A stretch of 12,876 nt of DNA from Campylobacteraceae bacterium (GTDB lineage: Bacteria > Campylobacterota > Campylobacteria > Campylobacterales > Sulfurovaceae): positions 1 to 12,876 of the forward strand of contig JALWVW010000313.1 in assembly GCA_027079365.1 (NCBI GenBank). The letters are read 5' to 3'. A model generated the notes under the pieces. That model saw nothing but the letters and a program-made list of their open reading frames with translations. It ran no database searches and was not told the origin of the DNA. Position 1 is the first letter of the stretch. The number at the start of each line of letters is the position of its first letter. The translations under genes and the position numbers were made by a program. Below are positions 6,854 to 12,876 of this stretch, one piece after another.

Positions 6854-7153
6854 ATGGGTTATTTACAATGCGCTGTAAAAAAATGCCCAAAATGCCTTTC
6901 GAAACACACAAAAAAGAACGGTCATCACAGAGGAATCCAGAAGTATATTTGTCTTGACTGCAAAGACAGTTTTTCTTCGCAAAGGCGTTCTGATAAACTT
7001 CAAAACATCATCTTTAATCACTATTTCTATCAGAGGCAAACAGCTCCGGAGTTGGCTCTGAAATATCATCGTAGTGAACGATGGATTAGAGGGCAGATTC
7101 ATAAGTACAAAGTGATTATTAACAGCGCATTCCAAGAGAAGTTGTGCTTGTGA
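6854..7153 (+). pseudogene. transposase N-terminal fragment (zinc ribbon and DNA-binding region)
   Basis: This 99-residue ORF begins with a zinc ribbon, C11-x2-C14 and C33-x2-C36, followed by a helix-turn-helix-like stretch (ELALKYHRSERWIRGQIHKY). This is the usual N-terminus of zinc-binding IS256-like transposases. It ends in TGA at 7151-7153. Slipping back one base before that stop joins KLCL to VMDATFF, the expected first catalytic strand, so a single-base deletion has probably split one gene. There is no slippery heptamer at the junction to suggest programmed frameshifting. The TGATG overlap could still allow reinitiation. No ribosome site precedes the ATG. Confidence 0.7.
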
Positions 7154-7737
7154 TGGATGCCACTTTCTTTGGTAAACGCATAGACAAATTTGGTCTGATT
7201 GTTGCTAAAGATACCAAGACACTTGAACCCATCTCTTATCACTTTATTCATACAGAAAGTATAGTTGAGTATAGTAGGCTTAAATCCTCTATCCTCTCCC
7301 AAGGATTTACCATACAATCAATTACTATAGATGGCAAACGCGGCTTATTCAGCTTGTTTGCCAATACTCCTGTACAAATGTGCCACTTTCATCAGCAGAC
7401 TATTGTTACGAGATATCTAACCAGAGAACCCAAGTTGCAAGCCTCGATAGACTTGAAGCGAATCACGGGATACCTTGGGTCTGTATCGGAACAAAGATTT
7501 GCTTGCTTGTTTGATTGTTGGCACAAACGACATAAAGAATTTCTACTTCAGAAAACCTATAATGAGGAAACAGGAAAGTGGCACTATGGACATAGACGCA
7601 TACGGTCTACTTTTAGAAGTCTAAAAAGCAATTTTTTTCCATTAACTCTAAAAAAGAGGAAACATGAGAAAGTGGACAGGAAGAGCACAGCAGGATGCAT
7701 CTTCCATTATTGTATGCAAGAGATAAGGCGGGAGTAA
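7144..7737 (+). pseudogene. transposase catalytic-domain fragment, C-terminally truncated
   Basis: Counting from the GTG at 7144, the fragment has the first catalytic Asp in VMDATFF (D5), the second in ITIDGKRGLF (D63) and the C-x2-H signature MCHFH (C80, H83) of IS256/MULE-type transposases, then RYLTREPKLQASIDLK. Family-like sequence continues to about HRRIRSTFRSLKSN (150-163) and then stops. The remaining 34 residues are Lys/Arg-rich and unlike the family, and the segment with the third catalytic acid (normally near an NxxN(S/G)xxG motif) is missing. A deletion joined the gene to other DNA close to the efp stop. The protein cannot be an active transposase. Confidence 0.75.
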
Positions 7738-7740
7738 AAA

Positions 7741-8307
7741 CTATTTTGCTTTTTCTAAGTACTTTCCTTCTACGGTATCTACCTTGATCATCTCACCCTC
7801 AAGCACATGAAAAGGTACCTGTACCACTGCGCCACTCTCAAGTGTTGCCGGTTTTTTGCCGCCCTGTGAATCACCTTTGAAATTGGGTGGAGTCTCGACG
7901 ATCTTGAGTACAACTGTCTGTGGAATCTCTACAGAAATTGCCTGGCCATTATGAAACAGAATATCTGCCTCCATGCCATCAATCATAAAATCAAAAGTCT
8001 CTTTTCCTACTTGCTCGTGTGTCAATCCAATTTGATCGAAAGTTGTCGTATCCATAAATTGTAGCATCTCACCATCATCATAAAGATACTGCATCGTTTT
8101 TTGCTCCAGCTCAGGCACACCAAACTTATCACCGGCATGTACTGTTTTTTCGATGACTTTGCCCGTTTTTAGATTTTTCATCTTCATGCGCACAAAGGCT
8201 GCACCTTTGCCCGGCTTAACATGTTGAAACTCTGTGACCCTATAAGGGTTGCCATCAAGCTCCAGTCTTTTGCCTTTTTTAATCTCTCCCATGCCTATCG
8301 TTGCCAT
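7741..8307 (-). CDS. efp: elongation factor P
   Basis: EF-P binds the ribosome between the P and E sites and relieves stalling at consecutive prolines. The 188-residue length is standard. Three beta-barrel (KOW plus two OB) domains are expected; the first opens with IKKGKRLELDGNPYRVTEFQ. The functional tip is HVKPGKGAAF, with K34 at the position that is beta-lysylated in E. coli. ETPPNFKGDSQGGKKPATLESGAVVQVP is split here by its two conserved halves, ETPPNFKGD and KPATLESGA, the EF-P C-terminal signature. The start is supported by AAGGAGAAG seven or so bases upstream. It lies 35 bases after the RND pump gene, with a TATAAT in between, so it may be transcribed from the efflux operon, from its own promoter, or both. 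Modification genes (epmA/epmB) are not in the window. Confidence 0.95.
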   Translation of the reverse strand: MATIGMGEIKKGKRLELDGNPYRVTEFQHVKPGKGAAFVRMKMKNLKTGKVIEKTVHAGDKFGVPELEQKTMQYLYDDGEMLQFMDTTTFDQIGLTHEQVGKETFDFMIDGMEADILFHNGQAISVEIPQTVVLKIVETPPNFKGDSQGGKKPATLESGAVVQVPFHVLEGEMIKVDTVEGKYLEKAK

Positions 8308-8330
8308 ATCTTCTCCTTAAACTTTTCTGG

Positions 8331-8336
8331 ATTATA
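8331..8336 (-). promoter_or_regulatory. candidate -10 box for efp
   Basis: A perfect TATAAT on the minus strand (8336-8331) lies just after the stop of the RND gene. It would start transcription near 8324, about 17 bases before the efp ATG, leaving room for the AAGGAG ribosome site. No good -35 match lies at 16-18 bases upstream, which is usual for Campylobacterota housekeeping promoters but weakens the call. Confidence 0.42.
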
Positions 8337-8342
8337 TCCAAT

Positions 8343-10073
8343 CTACCTTACTATTGATATATTTTTTGAATCATGGTGTATTTCTATTTCATCATCTATA
8401 TCCATTGCTTTGCTGTTATCCATCAGTATCGGGATAAAGATCAGAGAGACAAATACTGCTGCAACCGTACCCGAGATCAGAGCCACTCCAAGTCCACCAA
8501 AGATCGGGTCACTGGCCAAGAGCGCTGAGCCCAAAATGATCGCGATCGCTGTCAGCATGATTGGCTTGGCTCTGGTAGCAGAAGCAATCGCTATTGCTTT
8601 GCGTTTCTCCATACTGTGTGCCTCCATCAAGGATTTGGCAAAATCTATCAACAGCAGAGAGTTACGCGAACTGATGCCCATCAGAGCAATAAAGCCTATC
8701 AGTGAGGTAGCAGTCAGGAAGAAGGTATCTCTGGTTACAATATCTGCGACCCAGTGTCCTACGATAACCCCTATAATCGAAAGAAACGAACCCAGCAAGA
8801 CCATACCACTCAACATAAAGCTCTTATAGTAGATCACCAGCAAAATAAAGATCAATACCAATGCTGCGATAAAGGCTGCACCCAAGTCACGAAAGGTATC
8901 CAGTGTCACCTTCATCTCTCCATCCCATCGAAGCAAGAACTTCTCCCCATTCTTTTTGTCAGTCAGATAAAGATCAAACATATAGGTGGTAAACCCTGCC
9001 TTTTCCACTTTGTAGGTCTTAGAAAAATGCTCAATCATCTTTTCTCTGGCATCAAGAAGAGGATAAACCTGTGACTCCATATCCGTCTCTGCAACGACAT
9101 TGATCATGCGATGCAGGTCTTTATGCATGATCATAGGGTTGGAGGGTACTTTTTTGATTGTCACCACTTCACTGAGTGGTACCATCATTCCCTTTTGATT
9201 CATGAGGTTCAGCGAAGAGATTTTGCTGTAAAGTGCCTCTCTACTCTCACCTTTTAGTGTTTTTGTCTTCTCGTCCAGCCTCAAAAAGATATCAATCTGA
9301 TCAGGCTCACTCGCTGAGTTTTTGTGTGCGATCGCCATCCCCTCAAATGCTAGATAGATGATCTGATTAACCTGCTTGACACTGAGTGCACTTCTGGCGA
9401 TCTTCTCCTTGTCCGGTATCAGTTGATAGCGCTCGAAAAGATCATCCGCCATGATATCTATATCTACCAGCGTCTTTGTTTCCGAGAGTATCTTCGCTGT
9501 CTCCACAGCAAGCATTCTCATCTTCTCCAGATCATCACCCGTTACTTCTACTACGATCGAAGCCAGCGTAGGGGGGCCGGCAGGTTGCTCTATCATTTTG
9601 ATCACAGTATTTGGTACGAGACCTTCACATTTCTGCTTGACTACCGGTCTCAATCTCTGTACCATCAGGAAGGAGGGCTCCTCCCTGGTATGTTTGTCAG
9701 TAAGATTGACCGAAAGTTCTGCCACATTCTCACTGTTCTTCATGCCTGCTCCCTTGACCAATCCAGCATAATCCAGTGGTATGCCTTCGCCCATAAAGAG
9801 TTCCATGTTCATCACCTCAGGCTCACCCTGAAGTTGTCCGATCACACACTGTGCCACTTGCATGGTCTGCAACTTAGAGCTTCCCGTAGGTGTATCAATA
9901 TAGACAGAGTAGGTATTATCACTTTTGCCCGGCAGCATTCTTGCTTTAACAAGCTTCACGGGTCCCAACATCATGATTGAGCCCACAAAAGCAAGCAGCG
10001 TCAATAGAAGCACAACAAATTTTCTGAATTTACTATCTAGTATCCAGTATACAAATTTGGCAAAGCTGCTCAT
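8343..10073 (-). CDS. RND efflux pump, C-terminal half (TM7-TM12)
   Basis: This 576-residue ORF equals the second half of an AcrB-like inner-membrane pump. An amphipathic stretch (about 3-18) leads into TM7 (about 19-37). A large periplasmic porter/docking region follows (about 40-395), then TM8 to TM12 (about 397-416, 420-440, 451-466, 505-520 and 528-550), ending in an acidic tail. In TM10 the motif is GISSRNSLLLIDFAK (466-480); R470 stands where AcrB has the proton-relay lysine K940. Its ATG overlaps the stop of the N-terminal half by four bases and has a GAGGGGGTG ribosome site. Together the halves give about 1110 residues, the normal length of one RND protomer, so nothing major is missing. 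It may be a true two-gene pump or a frameshifted single gene. Confidence 0.85.
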   Translation of the reverse strand: MSSFAKFVYWILDSKFRKFVVLLLTLLAFVGSIMMLGPVKLVKARMLPGKSDNTYSVYIDTPTGSSKLQTMQVAQCVIGQLQGEPEVMNMELFMGEGIPLDYAGLVKGAGMKNSENVAELSVNLTDKHTREEPSFLMVQRLRPVVKQKCEGLVPNTVIKMIEQPAGPPTLASIVVEVTGDDLEKMRMLAVETAKILSETKTLVDIDIMADDLFERYQLIPDKEKIARSALSVKQVNQIIYLAFEGMAIAHKNSASEPDQIDIFLRLDEKTKTLKGESREALYSKISSLNLMNQKGMMVPLSEVVTIKKVPSNPMIMHKDLHRMINVVAETDMESQVYPLLDAREKMIEHFSKTYKVEKAGFTTYMFDLYLTDKKNGEKFLLRWDGEMKVTLDTFRDLGAAFIAALVLIFILLVIYYKSFMLSGMVLLGSFLSIIGVIVGHWVADIVTRDTFFLTATSLIGFIALMGISSRNSLLLIDFAKSLMEAHSMEKRKAIAIASATRAKPIMLTAIAIILGSALLASDPIFGGLGVALISGTVAAVFVSLIFIPILMDNSKAMDIDDEIEIHHDSKNISIVR

Positions 10074-11686
10074 GATTGCACCCCCTCATTGGTCTGCTTT
10101 TTATGTTTTCCATGCTTGTGTACTGGTTTTTTTAATAGCTTGTAACTCAGGTACGGTGTGAAGATATAGGCAACAAAAAGCGATGCCACCAATGCCACAG
10201 GTACATTCAACGGGATTGGCTTCATAAAAGACCCCATCATGTCCCCAACAAATGCCATGGGTACCATGGTCATAATAATTGCTAGGGTAGCAATATTGGT
10301 CGGAGGGCCAATTTCGTCGGTTGCCTCTACGAGTAAGACCTTCATATCCTTTTCGTCCACATCATGTGCATGCAAGTGCCTGTGGATATTTTCGATCACG
10401 ATGATCGCAGCATCCACCAACAGCCCCAATGAGAGCAGAAAAGCAAACAGTGTAATACGGTTGATCGTCTGTCCGGTAAGATACGCCACAAAGAGTGTCA
10501 CTGCCAGAATGGCCGGCACAGTCAGCGTCACAATGATCGACTCCTTAAACCCAAGGAAAAAGACCAGCATGACAGCAATGATAAGTACAGTAATCAACAG
10601 GTGCTGCACCAGTTCGTTGACTGCGTCATTGGCCCGTTCTCCATAGTTCCGTGTAATGACATAACCCAGTCCGGCCTTCGCAAACTCTGCTTCATGCTCT
10701 TTGATCACCTCGAGCACATCTTCAGCCACAAATACAGCGTTGGTGCCTGCAAGCTTGGCAATAGTGAGCGTTATCTGCTCTTTCATGGGTGCAGGAGCCT
10801 CTCCTTTTTTTGCCTTAGTGACGAGATAGGCATTTTTGAAATTCTGACTATCCACGCCTCTCTCCACCTTGGCAACATCCCGGAGATAGATCGGAGAACC
10901 CATATATTGCGCCACAATGATATTTTCAACATCAGAGACTGACTCTATCGCATTTTTTACACCAAATACCACCAGTTTTCCCGTACTGCTTCTTCCTTTT
11001 ACTGTCGGTACATCAACAGCGATAGATTGAACCGCCTGCACAATCTGTCCCAGTGAGAGATGGTAGCCTGTCAGCTTGCTTAGATCCGCCTGAATATTAA
11101 ACTGAGGTTTATGCTCTCCCTTAAGTTCTGTCTTGGCAACATTCTCCACCGCATTGATTTTATGCTGTAGCCTACGAATCATTTCAAATGTTTTTTCATG
11201 TGAGATATGTGTGCCCTCTTTTGGATAAAAAGCTACGGTCACGATAGGGATGTCTATATCTATGTCAAAGGGCTTGATGATTGGCTGCATCGTACCCTTT
11301 GGCAGCCTGTCCATATTCTGCATCACTTTGTCATAGAGCTTGAGGTTGGCATCTTCTCTCCGCTCACCAATCTTATACATGACATTGACAATCCCTACAT
11401 TTTCCATTGCCATGCCATACACATGCTTAATTCCCCTGACCTCACGCATCTTCCGTTCAAGTGGATTGACAATGATCTTCTCGATTTCCTGAGGTGTCGC
11501 ACCCGGCATCGGGACAATTACCGCACCTCCCGAGATCGCAATCTGCGGATCTTCTTCTCTTGGCATCACTTGAAGAGAAAGAAACCCTAGTAGTAACAAT
11601 GCCACCCCGAGCAGTGCTGTTAATGGATTAAGTAGAAATCCTTTTGCCAGTTTTCCAGCATAGTCTTTTGGCGTATACTTGATCAT
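10070..11686 (-). CDS. RND efflux pump, N-terminal half (TM1-TM6)
   Basis: This 538-residue ORF equals the first half of an AcrB/HAE-like RND transporter, which exports drugs, toxic organics or metals by proton antiport. TM1 (about 19-39) is followed by MPREEDPQIA and the periplasmic porter region with PGATPQEIEKIIVNPLE (61-77). TM2-TM6 lie at about 359-378, 385-404, 411-432, 463-481 and 490-512. TM4 carries GLLVDAAIIVIENIHRH (421-437): D425 aligns with AcrB D407, but the second Asp (D408) is Ala, as in VDAA-type pumps such as CusA. The GSFMKPIPLNVPV segment (485-497) points to a non-AcrB subfamily. It ends after a Lys/His-rich linker. The adaptor stop lies nine bases upstream. Substrate is not predictable; there are no CusA-type methionine clusters I can point to. 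Confidence 0.87.
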   Translation of the reverse strand: MIKYTPKDYAGKLAKGFLLNPLTALLGVALLLLGFLSLQVMPREEDPQIAISGGAVIVPMPGATPQEIEKIIVNPLERKMREVRGIKHVYGMAMENVGIVNVMYKIGERREDANLKLYDKVMQNMDRLPKGTMQPIIKPFDIDIDIPIVTVAFYPKEGTHISHEKTFEMIRRLQHKINAVENVAKTELKGEHKPQFNIQADLSKLTGYHLSLGQIVQAVQSIAVDVPTVKGRSSTGKLVVFGVKNAIESVSDVENIIVAQYMGSPIYLRDVAKVERGVDSQNFKNAYLVTKAKKGEAPAPMKEQITLTIAKLAGTNAVFVAEDVLEVIKEHEAEFAKAGLGYVITRNYGERANDAVNELVQHLLITVLIIAVMLVFFLGFKESIIVTLTVPAILAVTLFVAYLTGQTINRITLFAFLLSLGLLVDAAIIVIENIHRHLHAHDVDEKDMKVLLVEATDEIGPPTNIATLAIIMTMVPMAFVGDMMGSFMKPIPLNVPVALVASLFVAYIFTPYLSYKLLKKPVHKHGKHKKQTNEGVQS

Positions 11687-11695
11687 ACTCCTGCC

Positions 11696-12490
11696 TTAAT
11701 CATTGATAATGACCTTGGCATACATACCGGGAAAGACAAATTTTCCCTCCGCATCAAAGGTGATCTTTATTTTAAATTTATGTGTCATGGGATTGGAGCT
11801 AGGGATAAGCGCAGTGATCTTTCCCTCACCACTCAGTTTGATCGAGGGGATCTCATAGTGTACTTTTTTGCCCATCTGTGCATGCGCCAGATCCCCTTCG
11901 CTGATCTCCGTGACGATTTTGAGGTTACTGAGATCTGTCAGCACCAGAGAAGGCATACCTGGTATCTGTATCTCTCCCTCATTGGCACGCTTCATGACGA
12001 TCACCCCATCATTGGGCGCTACGATCTTGAGGTATTTGTACTGATTGAGCACCTCTCCCATTTTGGCCTTGGCTTGCTCAACCTGCTTTTCAGAGATCTT
12101 GACCATATCTGCATAATTGGCCGCAGCCAGCTCCAACTGCTCCAAATCATACTTGGAGACCATCCCCTTGGCAAAGAGGCGCTTGTGCCTCTCGAGATTC
12201 TGCTGGATATTGGCATACTGTGCCCTGTTCATCTGCAGAGCAAGACTTGCCTGAGAGATTGCCAGTTCTACCTGGCTTTTGGCGGCATCGATCTCCTTGG
12301 AGTCGATCTCATAAAGCGGATCACCTTTTTTGACAATGTCCCCCTCTGAGACTTTCATATTTTTGATAAAGCCCATATATCTGCTGGTGATCATCTTTTG
12401 GTTGTCGGAGACCACACTACCTGTCAATTCCAACTCTATTGCCATCAGAGGCAGAAAGGATAGCAATACCATACCTAGATATTTTTTCAT
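11696..12490 (-). CDS. periplasmic adaptor (HlyD/RND membrane-fusion protein)
   Basis: This protein links the RND pump to the outer-membrane channel. The 264 residues begin with a signal peptide (MKKYLGMVLLSFLPLMA). There is no lipobox cysteine, so it is probably secreted rather than lipid-anchored. The first lipoyl half follows (GFIKNMKVSEGDIVKKGDPLYEID, with its core GDIVKKGDPL at 50-59), then a helical hairpin (about 65-148), the second lipoyl half (VAPNDGVIVMKRANEGEI, 157-174) and a short beta-barrel domain (about 188-262). Family members usually have 350-400 residues; here the membrane-proximal domain appears to be absent. The start codon overlaps the stop of the TolC-like gene by one base (TAATG), and GGGAG sits eight bases upstream, so translation is coupled within the efflux operon. 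Confidence 0.88.
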   Translation of the reverse strand: MKKYLGMVLLSFLPLMAIELELTGSVVSDNQKMITSRYMGFIKNMKVSEGDIVKKGDPLYEIDSKEIDAAKSQVELAISQASLALQMNRAQYANIQQNLERHKRLFAKGMVSKYDLEQLELAAANYADMVKISEKQVEQAKAKMGEVLNQYKYLKIVAPNDGVIVMKRANEGEIQIPGMPSLVLTDLSNLKIVTEISEGDLAHAQMGKKVHYEIPSIKLSGEGKITALIPSSNPMTHKFKIKITFDAEGKFVFPGMYAKVIIND

Positions 12491-12876
12491 TACTTTACTC
12501 CCAAGTTTAATAAGCTCTGCAAGGCAAATACTTTACCATTGCGGGCATTTTTAGCTGTCAAGAGCTTGAGCAGTACCTCAAGCTCTTTGGCCTGCTTCAT
12601 CAGCACATCAGAGATAGAACTGATACCCTCTTTGTATCGCTCCTGATACTTCCTATAGACCGTTCTTGCAAACTTCAATTGCGCCTGATAGCTCTTGATA
12701 TCCGCATCATGCCCGCCTATCTGTGTCTGAAGCTGTTTCACCCTCAAGACAATGCCCTTTTTGGCCAGTCTCACCTGATCTGCCACTTTCATCATATTGA
12801 CTCTTGCCTTTTCCAGATTGGCTTCATCTACCCCACCATTGAACATATTGTATTGCAGCTGCACCCCCACTGTATA
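12490..12876 (-). CDS. TolC-like outer-membrane efflux protein, C-terminal part (gene starts right of the window)
   Basis: The last 128 residues of an outer-membrane efflux protein (OEP/TolC family) are in view; the frame is open to the window edge. The fragment begins YTVGVQLQYNMFNGG, a beta-strand pair and glycine turn typical of the second OEP repeat. Long alpha-helices with regular heptad-like spacing follow (EANLEKARVNMMKVADQVR..., then YRKYQERYKEGISSISDVL). The ERYKEGISSISDVL segment matches the family's RYxxGxxSxxDVL pattern. It would form the channel partner of the adaptor and RND pump encoded immediately downstream. The operon promoter and the N-terminus with signal peptide are outside the window. 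Confidence 0.85.
   Translation of the reverse strand, partial: YTVGVQLQYNMFNGGVDEANLEKARVNMMKVADQVRLAKKGIVLRVKQLQTQIGGHDADIKSYQAQLKFARTVYRKYQERYKEGISSISDVLMKQAKELEVLLKLLTAKNARNGKVFALQSLLNLGVK

Larger units (their letters stand above)
6808..7740 (+). mobile_element. degraded IS remnant, zinc-ribbon IS256-like (MULE-type) family
   Basis: This plus-strand block, opposite in direction to all central genes, consists of a broken transposase and a short left flank. The left boundary is a guess: GGGTTGCTAAAAACC begins near 6808 and resembles an IS end, but no matching inverted copy is visible to the right. The right side runs straight into the last codon of efp with three bases between, so the right terminus and the end of the transposase have been lost. 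No target-site duplication can be recognised. The element is almost certainly immobile. Confidence 0.6.

Noticed and set aside
7144..7153. Programmed -1 frameshifting in the transposase
   Set aside because: The overlap lacks an A-run or X-XXY-YYZ slippery heptamer and a clear downstream structure, and the C-terminus is lost anyway, so a disabling deletion is the simpler explanation.
7665..7705. Palindrome GATGCATC near the end of the transposase as an efp terminator
   Set aside because: It is only 8 bp without a loop, and no T-run follows on the efp strand.
8221..8829. Plus-strand ORF (202 codons) opposite the RND C-terminal half and the efp start
   Set aside because: Low-complexity Ser/Ile-rich translation arises from reading membrane-helix codons backwards; no ribosome site or domain.
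9423..9980. Plus-strand ORF (185 codons) opposite the RND C-terminal half
   Set aside because: Shadow of a well-supported minus-strand gene; the His/Leu/Tyr-rich product resembles no protein family.
11780..12349. Plus-strand ORF (189 codons) opposite the adaptor gene
   Set aside because: The adaptor on the other strand has a complete domain layout and a ribosome site; this frame has neither.

Overview
The window looks like part of a Campylobacterota (Epsilonproteobacteria) chromosome, most like the Sulfurovum/Sulfurimonas/Helicobacter side of the group. The best clue is a 450-residue malate:quinone oxidoreductase that agrees, as far as I can recall, almost motif for motif with the Helicobacter-type Mqo. 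The AT-rich sequence, very tight gene spacing and TATAAT boxes without a good -35 fit the same group. This assignment is by inspection, not by database search. Nearly all genes are on the minus strand. The exceptions are a hydrolase fragment at the left edge and an insertion-sequence remnant near 6.8-7.7 kb. I see no tRNA, rRNA or CRISPR array.

Right part (12876 down to 8343, minus strand): a tripartite efflux operon. It reads outer-membrane TolC-like factor (3' end only), a short HlyD-type periplasmic adaptor, then an RND inner-membrane pump split into two ORFs. The genes overlap by 1 to 4 bases or sit 9 bases apart. The split lies in the cytoplasmic loop between the two pseudo-symmetric halves, at a G5 tract where one extra G would rejoin them. 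Downstream is efp (elongation factor P), with its own TATAAT candidate.

Middle (7740 to 6645): a degraded transposase of the zinc-ribbon IS256-like (MULE-type) kind, broken by a -1 frame change and lacking its C-terminal catalytic part. It abuts the 3' end of efp.

Centre-left (6700 to 3658, minus strand): the most interesting block. A membrane-anchored GGDEF-EAL protein is followed 17 bases later by an RpfF-type crotonase with both DSF-synthase glutamates. Together they look like a fatty-acid quorum-signal synthase paired with a cyclic-di-GMP enzyme, arranged like rpfF/rpfR of Burkholderia but with a six-helix membrane domain in place of the RpfR sensor domains. A 19-codon leader ORF with a strong ribosome site ends on the start codon of the GGDEF-EAL gene. 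The block looks lower in GC than its surroundings and borders the IS remnant, so it may have been acquired.

Left part (3594 to 352, minus strand): a DJ-1/PfpI protein with its own near-consensus promoter, then mqo and a GT4-like glycosyltransferase that share an ATGA overlap. The alpha/beta hydrolase fragment (plus strand) converges on the glycosyltransferase.
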